This document shows, piece by piece, positions 10,701 to 16,298 of a DNA stretch of 16,298 nt. The DNA comes from Larix sibirica (taxonomy: Eukaryota; Streptophyta; Pinopsida; Pinales; Pinaceae), in NCBI GenBank assembly GCA_004151065.3, contig NWUY0300017238.1, positions 3,883 to 20,180 of the forward strand, given 5' to 3'. The stretch's first letter is position 1, and every line of letters begins with the position of its first letter. Position numbers and translations under genes: made by a program. The notes under the pieces are model-generated. The model was not told the DNA's origin. It saw nothing but the letters and a program-made list of their open reading frames with translations, and searched no databases.

Positions 10701-13700
10701 GATAAAGGAAGAAATCTGGTGCCAATATGCTGAGATTATATTCCAAATTAGTGGCAAACTCCCGAGTGAATATGATTTCATTTTGTCATGCATTTTAATG
10801 AAGGTTTTTGTGAGTTGTTGATAGATTTAAGCTTTGCCTCAAGTTCCCATTACTTAGTAGCATAGGTCTGAAGTTCCCATTACTTAGTATCATAGGTCTG
10901 GAAGTAGGTTTATAAAATTGAAAACAGATTGGATAAAGAGGCGAGAGAGAAAAATCTGCCTTTCCTTATGCCTCTGCCCGTACGCCTACGAGTGAAAGTG
11001 ATCGAAAGGAAGAGAAATATTGAAGTGAATCGTATCCTTGAAGCATTTGATCCCTGATCCTTTGAGATTTCAGTCTTTAAAACCTACGCTCATTTCCTGA
11101 GAGAGGTGTTTCTGCCTGTCTGGTTCAGAAACAGCGCAATCAAGTGACTTTTTGAGTAATGGGTTGTGGATGGCTGAGGGCCTTATTGATTGATGTTCCT
11201 CATCCTTATCCTGTGTATTTGGTGTTTAATGCTAGGGTCTAAACAGTTTATCTTCTTGCCACTTATGGTTGTCCTCTGGAAGAATGAAGTTACTCATCAT
11301 CCAAGGGACTTTAAATGCCTGCTGAGATGAGTTTGTCCTGTGACATGAGTTCCTATGTTATTCAAGTTGTGAGTATTGTGTCGGTAGTAGTGCACTCAAG
11401 ATTTAATCTATCCACCTTGGAGAGTTATATTATGGTAAGATGTTATGGATTTTGAATATTGATTTTCAAGTGTGCTGGCAAAACCAGTTTCCGAAAAGAG
11501 ATAATGAGGGATGAACTTATACCTGAGTATACAAAAAATAATGAGAGTCATATGGTACCATACATAATTTCCTAATGATAGGTATCATGTGAAAGAAATA
11601 TCATTTAATAATCCAGTTCGAACGTGTCAAGTGATGGCTTGTGAAACTACAAATCTTGGCATGCAACTACTTGTAATTGTGAAAAATCCATTCAGCAGAT
11701 CTGTTCTTTAATAGAAAAGAAAGTGATCTGTTCCGTTTGTTATATGATGTTGCCCTGTCATGAAGTTGATTAATAATGATGCCAGAACATGCAAAGGGAA
11801 ATGTGGGCAGTTTGGTAAAGTCATCGATGATGAAAGTATTTGTCTGCTTGTCATGGTATTATAAACTTGACTTCATCATGAATAGAAGTAGAACCTTGAT
11901 TATGGTCTTTTAATGTGAAAAAAGTGAACACTGTTGCTACTCTTGATTGAACTACTGGTCCTGTTTCGGTAATTAGTACAAAAGGTACTTTACAAATACC
12001 AATCCTTTTTTGGTTGGTAGCTTCAAAATTGGTTTTATGTTTGTGTCTAGAGGTGCATTCTATAATAAAGTATGGGAGAGTTGTTTCAGGAGTGAGTGTA
12101 GCTGAGGTCATATGGACTCTTCACATTAAAAAAAAATATTAATATATGAAACTGATACCCAATAATTTGTCAAAAGTGGAGAGGGATCAAATCCCTTGAG
12201 GTGCAAACCTTTCCTCAAACTTTTACACTATCAAAAGGTTTGCACCTTGAAGGATTTGATATTTCTTGACACTTGAAAAATCCAAGATTAAGATGACTTT
12301 AAACTGGCTGTACTACATAAAACTGTTTCACCATGCCACAAGATATATGAAGGTCTAATGCCAACTACACAATATATGAAAGATGCTAACGTTGGGTACA
12401 CTTCAAGTTCTTATTACACCAATAGAATCCAAGTGCTATATACAAGCAGAGGAAATGTATTCTTAACCAAGGCTTATCTTAATTGCAAACTTTGTGTACC
12501 ATTAAATACTATTAGAAATCGCTCACAGAGCATAGAATAGATGGTGAATGAGTGTACTGTTAAGGTACTCTTTGTGTAAGGTCACTGTTTCAAAACTCCA
12601 TGAGTACGAACCTTAAAAAAATACTACTAGAAATAAAAGAAACTACACAGCCATCCACAAAACAAGAGAAGAGATGTACATACTTGACTGTCAAGAGGAT
12701 CAGTCTCTCGAGAAACAATCTGTTGTAAGCTCAGAATTGCTAAGGATGTAGCTACAACTGGATCTACAGTCATGTGTTGTATGCCTACATGTCCAGTTTT
12801 TCCTTCTATAACAGCTTCAAAAATGCTTCGACCAGCCAAAACTGTCCCTGGGCTTGAAGCTATAGTCCCAATTGACAATTCAGGTTCAACATGCATTGCA
12901 AATATAGCTTCTGCGTTTCCAAGTGCACCTTCACGAATCATGTGAGCAGCACCTGCACCTCCTTCTTCTGCTGGTTGAAAAATAAGCCTTACAGTGCCCT
13001 TTAAAGCTCAGAATAGAGCAAAGAAAAATTGACATTAGCCAAATGGGCAGTTGTATTTAGAACGATACCAAATTAAATGAAAATATAGCCAAACGGGAAG
13101 TTGTATCTATAACGATACCAAATTAAATGAAAATACATGAAATGTCTTACAAACACATTTGCAATATATGGCAAGAATGCTAGATTAAAAAACATCGAGC
13201 TAAGTTAAATTTTAAATTTAAATAAGAAAACAGTTCTGAATCCATCCAAACAGATTTTAAGACAATTCCTCAACATGATGAGCATCCTTCTTTGACTTTT
13301 AAATTATCTATTTACTTGAATTTTTAATTATGTATTTATTTCTATTGGTTTATTCTGCTGAGAAAAGTAAGTTGCTTTACAACCAATGGTACCTGCAAAT
13401 ATTTCAATTATTTGGTGATGTTTATAATAATAGAAAAATGAAAAACAAAAAACTATTTAAAAATAAGAACTATGTTATTATTTCCTGCTGGAACTATTTA
13501 AAAATAAGAACTATGTTATTATTTCCTGCTGTCAATTTATAGAATTTAATTACTTAAACTAATCTACTAAACTAGTATCAATTTCTTCATATTAAGTGAT
13601 AAAATAATTTACATTTCCTAACATTTCATTTTTTAAATACTTCATAAATCTTAATTTAAAATAAAATTATGTACAACATTTTTATATATCTACACAATAA

Positions 13701-14135
13701 TTTTATTTAATTTTTTTTTTATAAACTACATATACTTAACCACCTCTCACTATTGAACCATAAAACACCTAACTACTGTAAATATGATAAACTAACATGT
13801 ACATACGTCTTAATCTTAAACCTATTAAAAAATCAAAATAGATTAAAATTTCAAACTCCATTCTTCTATGTTTCTAGAAGAAAATATGGTATAAATTCTA
13901 GCGGCTCAAGCTTTTTCATCATTTACAATACTTAATAAATGCTAGGTCAATAGTTTTAAACTTCTACCAACACGCTACATTACAATACATATATAAGCCT
14001 GCAAAGCACCTTTAGTTTATCCTCGTGTTGATGAAGCAATTTGGCAGCACCAAGAAGCATGGTGACATGTGCATCATGCCCACATGCATGCATTTTGCCA
14101 ATATTTACACTCCTGTGTTCCCAATCCACAAGCTC
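4338..14135 (-). CDS. ILR1-like: IAA-amino acid hydrolase, ILR1-like (M20D amidohydrolase), partial gene of four exons
   Basis: Join of exons 14135-14010, 12998-12684, 4968-4840 and 4715-4338, all phase 0, giving 315 residues and a TAG stop. Family members release free auxin or jasmonate from amino-acid conjugates in the ER lumen, using a di-metal centre. In the joined numbering the expected ligands are Cys18 and His20 (HACGHD), Glu54 in AEEGG with general-base Glu53 beside it, His78 in FAMHV, and His280 in HSVHSP. From memory, Arabidopsis ILL2 ligands are C137, H139, E173, H197 and H397. The spacings here (2, 36, 60, 262) match almost exactly. About 119 N-terminal residues are therefore missing: the signal peptide, the R-x-I-H-x-x-P-E-L region and RADMDALP. 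No exon for them is seen up to 16298. All four exons are open with usable splice sites, so an active gene is plausible. The exact orthologue and substrate cannot be told. Confidence 0.9.
4716..4839 (-). other. GC-AG intron, 124 nt
   Basis: On the minus strand the intron begins GCAAGTTTTTC and ends TTCATGCAG. The exon-side AG and the GCAAGT hexamer fit the known consensus of GC-AG introns, which tolerate C at position 2 when the rest of the donor pairs well with U1 snRNA. Protein alignment forces this junction (KRRIKE joined to IVEKQ). The length is not a multiple of three: retention would run to a stop at 4692-4690 and lose the terminal exon with the last metal ligand. A C/T sequencing error at 4838 is the only simple alternative. 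Confidence 0.8.
4840..4968 (-). CDS. ILR1-like: ILR1-like hydrolase, small exon of the dimerisation domain
   Basis: 43 codons, [12 protein letters not shown] through RLKRRIKE. It aligns by eye with the family segment VVTVxKFxGGGAFNVIPDSVTIGGTFRAF...LKxRIEE that directly follows DPLxSQ, so it joins exon 12998-12684 in phase without loss. The acceptor is TTGCCAATGAAG|GCA at 4968. The 3' end is AAAGAG|GCAAGT, a textbook GC-type donor, and no GT donor in a sensible position serves instead. The segment is more divergent than the other exons: FSFIPS stands where FNVIPD is usual and FGGALRS where IGGTFRA is usual. It sits 7.7 kb from the preceding exon on this scaffold, a distance probably inflated by a redundant contig. 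Confidence 0.85.
5220..5360 (+). mobile_element. Possible tRNA-derived SINE (head plus body fragment)
   Basis: The head contains ttggttcaaaggtaaaag, close to a Pol III box A, and after about 35 nt atgttcaaattcccc, close to box B. Between them gggg...cccc could form an anticodon-like stem. The following GC-richer stretch to about 5360 (cctcgtgggcagtctagcc and on) is unlike the AT-rich surroundings and could be the tRNA-unrelated body. Conserved tRNA stems are not intact, so this is not a functional tRNA. The 3' end and target-site duplication are not defined. Confidence 0.4.
5362..5515. repeat. 59-bp tandem pair plus partial third unit
   Basis: Units 5362-5420 and 5421-5479 start GTACAGTACATTG and differ by one base (ccaaag/ccagag). 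A third partial unit (ttaaccactccaga...) lies at about 5489-5515. The array abuts the SINE-like sequence on its left. Confidence 0.9.
5649..5711. repeat. 36-bp tandem pair
   Basis: GTAATGTCTCGGTTTTGATC occurs at 5649 and again at 5685; the second unit matches for 27 bp. Confidence 0.85.
5948..6344. repeat. 113-bp repeat cluster, three copies, the last cut by the scaffold gap
   Basis: Units 5988-6100 and 6101-6211 are adjacent and start CTAACTCTTTTATAATAATG. A third copy at 6250-6344 also repeats the 40 bp that precede the first (offset 302). The third breaks off at gaagatat, directly before N at 6345. Unit length varies in a T-run. Confidence 0.9.
6345..6345. other. Scaffold gap or join (single N)
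   Basis: A single ambiguous base separates a truncated third copy of the 113-bp repeat on the left from the start of the contig carrying copy A. A nominal one-base N at a repeat edge is typical of a forced contig join rather than a real ambiguous read. Confidence 0.8.
6346..6541. repeat. 98-bp tandem duplication at the left end of copy A
   Basis: Units 6346-6443 and 6444-6541 begin ATCTTCTATCC and differ at three positions (for example cgacagcag versus cgacggtag). Copy B has a single unit, at 9568-9665, preceded by unrelated sequence. The two contigs therefore differ either by allele or by collapse of this repeat. Confidence 0.9.
6677..6790. repeat. 57-bp perfect tandem pair (copy A)
   Basis: Two adjacent units, 6677-6733 and 6734-6790, each starting CATTACTTTTTAAGATGGGG. 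Recurs at 9801-9914 in copy B. Confidence 0.9.
7717..7776. repeat. 30-bp tandem pair (copy A)
   Basis: Units AAGTTCCCATTACTTAGTAG... at 7717-7746 and 7747-7776 differ by one base (tagtag versus tagtat). Recurs at 10841-10900. Confidence 0.9.
9047..9151. repeat. Foldback (MITE-like) inverted repeat, copy A
   Basis: A 14-bp perfect core (aggtgcaaaccttt at 9075-9088, complement at 9110-9123) closes a 21-nt loop. The arms extend imperfectly to about 42 bp, with GATCAAAT on the left against ATTTGATA on the right. The whole 105-bp unit could fold into one hairpin. No clear target-site duplication was found, so a non-autonomous DNA element is only one reading. The single difference between the large copies (9070) falls inside the left arm. 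Confidence 0.6.
9416..9417. other. Scaffold gap or join (NN)
   Basis: Two ambiguous bases separate the right end of copy A from an AT dinucleotide run and unique sequence. In copy B the same position continues without break into a SINE-like sequence, so copy A's contig stops where an interspersed repeat would start. Confidence 0.8.
9418..9567. other. Unique intronic spacer between the two 2972-bp copies, with AT microsatellite
   Basis: Begins with alternating AT (9418-9433) directly after the NN gap, then about 130 bp found nowhere else in the window. It is continuous with copy B. No coding signal is seen. Confidence 0.7.
9801..9914. repeat. 57-bp perfect tandem pair (copy B)
   Basis: Same pair as at 6677-6790, shifted by 3124; units 9801-9857 and 9858-9914. 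Confidence 0.9.
10841..10900. repeat. 30-bp tandem pair (copy B)
   Basis: Same pair as at 7717-7776, shifted by 3124, with the same single difference between units. Confidence 0.9.
12171..12275. repeat. Foldback (MITE-like) inverted repeat, copy B
   Basis: Identical to 9047-9151 except C instead of T at 12194 in the left arm. Confidence 0.6.
12541..12622 (+). mobile_element. Possible degenerate tRNA-derived SINE fragment
   Basis: The stretch actgttaaggtactc resembles an internal Pol III box A of the TGGTTAAGG type. About 33 nt on, ctgtttcaaaactcc resembles box B (GGTTCRANNCC). A short A-run (ttaaaaaaat) follows, as SINE tails often have. It starts right where copies A and B of the large duplication stop being identical. 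No target-site duplication was established, and no tRNA cloverleaf can be folded, so it is not called a tRNA gene. Confidence 0.3.
12684..12998 (-). CDS. ILR1-like: ILR1-like hydrolase, internal exon with AEEGG catalytic motif and dimerisation-domain start
   Basis: 105 codons. It opens with [17 protein letters not shown], whose Glu pair (12968-12963) is the general base and a metal ligand. FAMHVEPEL follows, with the ligand His at 12893-12891, then [14 protein letters not shown]. The exon ends [15 protein letters not shown], a near-invariant block in this family. Acceptor: a pyrimidine-rich tract then CTTTAAAG|GGC. Donor: CAA|GTATGT, a strong plant donor. Two positions look unusual from memory of the family: [10 protein letters not shown] replaces the usual GKGGHAAxPH (loss of Pro before the second His), and FAMHV replaces FGxHV. 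The exon lies about 60 bp right of a SINE-like repeat and a 3-kb duplicated block in the next intron. Confidence 0.94.
13036..13135. repeat. 50-bp tandem pair
   Basis: Units 13036-13085 and 13086-13135 start TAGCCAAA and end AAATGAAAATA, with about four substitutions. Confidence 0.88.
13451..13532. repeat. 41-bp tandem pair
   Basis: Units 13451-13491 and 13492-13532 start AACTATTTAAAAATAAGAAC and differ only at the last base, pointing to a recent slippage event or duplication. Confidence 0.9.
14010..14135 (-). CDS. ILR1-like: ILR1-like hydrolase, internal exon with HACGHD metal-binding motif
   Basis: This is the most 5' exon visible, 42 codons, starting ELVDWEHRS and ending HEDKLK. It carries [20 protein letters not shown], the signature block of plant auxin-conjugate hydrolases. 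The motif Cys (codon at 14084-14082) and His (14078-14076) bind the metal pair. The acceptor is a good TGCAG directly before GAG at 14135. The donor is AAG|GTGCTT, following 14010. In the family the preceding residues are ADMDALP(L/I)Q, so the exon boundary falls where a conserved phase-0 junction is expected. That upstream exon is not present in the 2.2 kb to the window end. The next exon continues [12 protein letters not shown] in frame, which confirms the donor. Confidence 0.93.
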
Positions 14136-14813
14136 CTGCACATTACAGGGCAAACCACTGAATACTTAGTAAAGGTTCAATACCCAAGGAGGAACAAACA
14201 ATTTTAAAAGCATAAAAGAAAATCAATGAAACCAAACATTTTTTGAATGTTGTATTTGTCGGGTGTGGATTCCGATGATCATACAAGTTTCCCTCAAGCC
14301 CTATGTACCTTATTCTCGTTGCCTGAGAAGAATTCTGAATTTCCAACCACGATTCCAAGAGCCCAACGAGAATGAATTACACACAGTTGAGTCAAAATTG
14401 GGCTCCATCAAATCGGGAAGTTGTAACACGGGAAAACTACAGAAAACGCGACTTATTCTAAGAACCCGGTGACCTGCCAAATGGAGAAGTAGGATTGATG
14501 AAGAGCAATAAGCACTTGAAGAATATGTTTCGGGTGTACTGTCTTCTTTATAACCAAGGTGAAATGAAGGTTCGGGAAGAAAAGGAAACAGCTTAGAAAT
14601 CCGAATCGGACTATGGCTGGTTGCAAGTTAAGAAGACTGTTGGTTGCTTCATAAGTGCTGCTTATAAAATCCCAATGTATTAAATTATTCAGCCCAGTGG
14701 ATGCTTGGTGGGGAAAGAGAAGTCACAGCAGGATTGCAACCTGATGTACTCAGACAGGAGGGGGACGATTGAGTAGGAGAGCACCTGGAGTCAGGTCTAA
14801 GAGTTTACAGTTC
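14136..14813. other. Intron or upstream sequence with no gene called
   Basis: On the gene's strand this lies just upstream of the first visible exon and should be intron. About 14470-14813 is less AT-rich than the rest. I looked on both strands for the missing hydrolase exon (RADMDALP, NPEL) and found nothing; short open frames match no family I know. Confidence 0.5.
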
Positions 14814-14818
14814 TTCCA
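14814..14818. repeat. Target-site duplication, left (TTCCA)
   Basis: Five bases immediately outside the solo LTR, identical to 15140-15144. Confidence 0.85.
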
Positions 14819-15139
14819 TGTTGGATCGAGCAGCCACAGAAAATATATGCAGCTGAAGATATTAAACGAGAAAGTAAATAATGGCAAATACATCAAATGT
14901 ACACAAAGATTTACATGGTAAAATCCTCCAGAGGGAAATATCTACTGAGCAATGGTTCTCTTATTATTCAAAACATGAAGATTACAAAAGCTTTTCGACT
15001 TTCATTAATCTTTTTCTTCTATGGGAATACAAGAAATAAATAATATTTCTTACACAGTTACTCATAACTAACTAATTTGGTTACTAGGTTAGACAATTAC
15101 ACAATGACTAGAAGAATTAGTTGTCACAGGTTTCCAACA
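14819..15139 (-). mobile_element. Solo LTR of a retrotransposon, 321 bp
   Basis: Read on the minus strand it starts TGTTGGAAACC and ends CGATCCAACA, so it has the TG...CA ends of LTRs and a perfect 7-bp terminal inverted repeat (TGTTGGA/TCCAACA). It is flanked on both sides by the same five bases, TTCCA on the plus strand (14814-14818 and 15140-15144). Five-base duplications are what LTR-element integrases make. No primer-binding site, polypurine tract, gag or pol is next to it, so the element was reduced to one LTR by recombination between its two LTRs. The length and TGTTGGAA start suit Ty1/copia, but the superfamily is inferred. It lies in the presumed intron upstream of the first visible exon, antisense to this window and sense to the hydrolase gene. 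Confidence 0.88.
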
Positions 15140-15144
15140 TTCCA
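15140..15144. repeat. Target-site duplication, right (TTCCA)
   Basis: Five bases immediately outside the solo LTR, identical to 14814-14818. Confidence 0.85.
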
Positions 15145-15857
15145 CCTGAGTTTGGAAGAGGGTGACCCAGCAAAAAGGGACAGATCACTTGCACAGTACA
15201 GATAGTAACATTTATGTTATATATGACTGTCACAGCATAGATTTATATTAAATCACATTTATTAGTAATATTAAATTTAGTGAGGTCTATTTTATGATAT
15301 TTAGGTGATTTGGATAAAAAAATTAGTTATGTGATATTTTAGTTGTATAAAATTTTAAGATAAAATAGTTTACACTTAAAGAAATTTGATCCATTTTTTT
15401 GTTTGATAAATCCAAATTTAAAATGAATCTATATTATTTTAATTCTTAAACATTTTTGTTTTTACTTTTATGTATATGACAACATTGCTGGATTGTAAAA
15501 CACCTAATTGGAAATGAGTATTAAGCAAAATTTTGGTCCAAATCATGTAGTTGAAATGACAAGACTCTCAAAATTGCCACTTCATCCATTCAAAATTTCA
15601 ATACAAGCATGATTTATGGCTTCTTAAACAACCAAATTGTAAGAATTCTGGTTTAAATTGAAGTTTTTTATTTGCAAGAATCCAACGAAGGCAATTAGAA
15701 ATGAGGCGATTTATTTAGAATAATCATGGATAACGAAGGCTACGACACACATGCAAGGAGGAATGGAGGTTGAGAAAAGTTGGCACACTACAATAATGTA
15801 TAATAAAAAATAACCAGTTCTTTTCTTGTAAAGTAGGTGTGTAATGATAAGTCTGAT
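15145..15857. other. AT-rich sequence without a gene
   Basis: Very AT-rich, especially 15230-15480. No open frame of note on either strand, no hydrolase exon and no recognisable repeat family. Confidence 0.5.
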
Positions 15858-16239
15858 ACTTGGTAGAAACAAACAAACAATAGAACAAGTCTGTTAATTG
15901 GAAGAAGGCTTTACTTGGTAGAAGCAGACAATAGAATAAGACTGTTAATTGGCAGAGCTAATGTGAGTGTTTTTGAAGTTTAGGGTAAATGAGAGGAATA
16001 GTCATGAATTTCAAAGAGATATTATAAATAATTTTTTAGCTCATGTTATTTGAATGTAGTTGGATTAGTTGTAGGGAAAAAGATCATCCAATATTTAAAC
16101 CACAGTCAATCAAAATGAATAGGTGTCAACTTCAGTGTTTTAGGTTCACCATAATCAATTAAAATCATGAAATGTGGAACTTAGTAAAAACAGACAATGT
16201 AACAAGACTGTTAATAGGCAGAGCCATTATGAGTGTTTT
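15858..16239. repeat. Three-copy dispersed repeat of about 60 bp
   Basis: Copies start at 15858, 15913 and 16179. The pattern is acttggtaga then cagacaat, then aagactgttaat, ggcagagc and gagtgtttt. The first two are adjacent, the third is about 265 bp away. Identity is imperfect, so the family is older than the near-perfect tandem pairs in the introns. Confidence 0.8.
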
Positions 16240-16255
16240 AAGCATAGTAGCATAA

Positions 16256-16298
16256 TTCGAGTATGAATACGGATACGAATACATTCGATACGGAAAAA
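16256..16298. repeat. Short degenerate repeat at the window edge
   Basis: Variants of the hexanucleotide GAATAC/GGATAC occur in a row (tatgaatacggatacgaatac). The array is cut by the window end. Confidence 0.6.

Larger units (their letters stand above)
9568..12539. repeat. Copy B of the 2972-bp direct duplication
   Basis: Nearly identical to 6444-9415. This copy reads on without a gap into exon 12998-12684 on its right and into 150 bp of unique sequence on its left, so it is the copy anchored in the gene. It carries no recognisable coding sequence; its open frames are under 90 codons and show no family resemblance. Confidence 0.95.
4969..12683 (-). other. Large intron of the ILR1-like gene, 7715 nt as assembled
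   Basis: Bounded by donor GTATGT (12683-12678) and acceptor AG (4970-4969). No exon-like sequence of the hydrolase or any other recognisable protein lies inside; open frames here are short, match nothing I know, and appear twice only because of the duplicated block. From the gene's 5' side it holds a SINE-like fragment, the 2972-bp block in two copies with scaffold gaps, a 113-bp repeat cluster, small tandem repeats and another SINE-like element. Removing the presumed redundant contig would shorten it to about 4.6 kb. Confidence 0.8.
12999..14009 (-). other. Intron of the ILR1-like gene, 1011 nt, AT-rich
   Basis: Bounded by donor GTGCTT and acceptor TTTAAAG. It contains two short tandem duplications (13036-13135 and 13451-13532) and otherwise long A/T runs. 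I see no other gene or mobile element in it. Confidence 0.8.

Noticed and set aside
14143-14358. Minus-strand open frame as the missing 5' exon of the hydrolase
   Set aside because: It lacks any N-terminal family motif, and it does not join to acceptor AG at 14137-14136 with a sensible sequence.
14819-15139. Part of an intact LTR retrotransposon
   Set aside because: Both sides carry the same target-site duplication and no internal domain, primer-binding site or second LTR is adjacent, so it is solo.
1-16298. A novel multi-gene system or cluster
   Set aside because: Only one protein-coding gene can be supported; everything else is intronic, intergenic or repeat sequence.

Overview
This is a non-coding-rich, AT-rich piece of a plant nuclear genome. 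The one gene recognisable by protein homology is an IAA-amino acid hydrolase of the ILR1/ILL/IAR3 type (peptidase family M20D), read on the minus strand. Multi-kilobase introns, abundant small duplications and retroelement debris suggest a large-genome plant, possibly a gymnosperm. That last point is inference, because no species-diagnostic sequence was recognised. The ambiguous bases (N at 6345, NN at 9416-9417) show this is a scaffold with joined contigs.

Gene layout (transcription runs right to left). Four consecutive internal-to-terminal exons can be placed: 14135-14010, 12998-12684, 4968-4840 and 4715-4338 (TAG stop). All junctions are phase 0 and together they encode 315 residues. The Cys, His, Glu, His and His metal ligands of the family are all present with the expected spacing. 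About 120 N-terminal residues (leader and first part of the catalytic domain) are not found and should lie beyond position 16298. The introns are 1011, 7715 and 124 nt; the last is a GC-AG intron.

The 7.7-kb intron is dominated by two practically identical 2972-bp copies (6444-9415 and 9568-12539, offset exactly 3124). The first copy sits in a segment bounded on both sides by N, so the duplication is most likely a redundant contig placed into the scaffold. If so, the true intron is about 4.6 kb. The intron also holds several short tandem duplications, a foldback (MITE-like) element and two sequences resembling tRNA-derived SINEs.

Upstream of the exons, at 14819-15139, lies a 321-bp solo LTR with TG...CA ends, 7-bp terminal inverted repeats and a perfect 5-bp target-site duplication. 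The remaining flanks (1-3690, 14136-14813, 15145-16298) contain no gene I can support, only microsatellites, minisatellite-like repeats and AT-rich sequence. No RNA gene, CRISPR array, operon or novel multi-gene system is visible.
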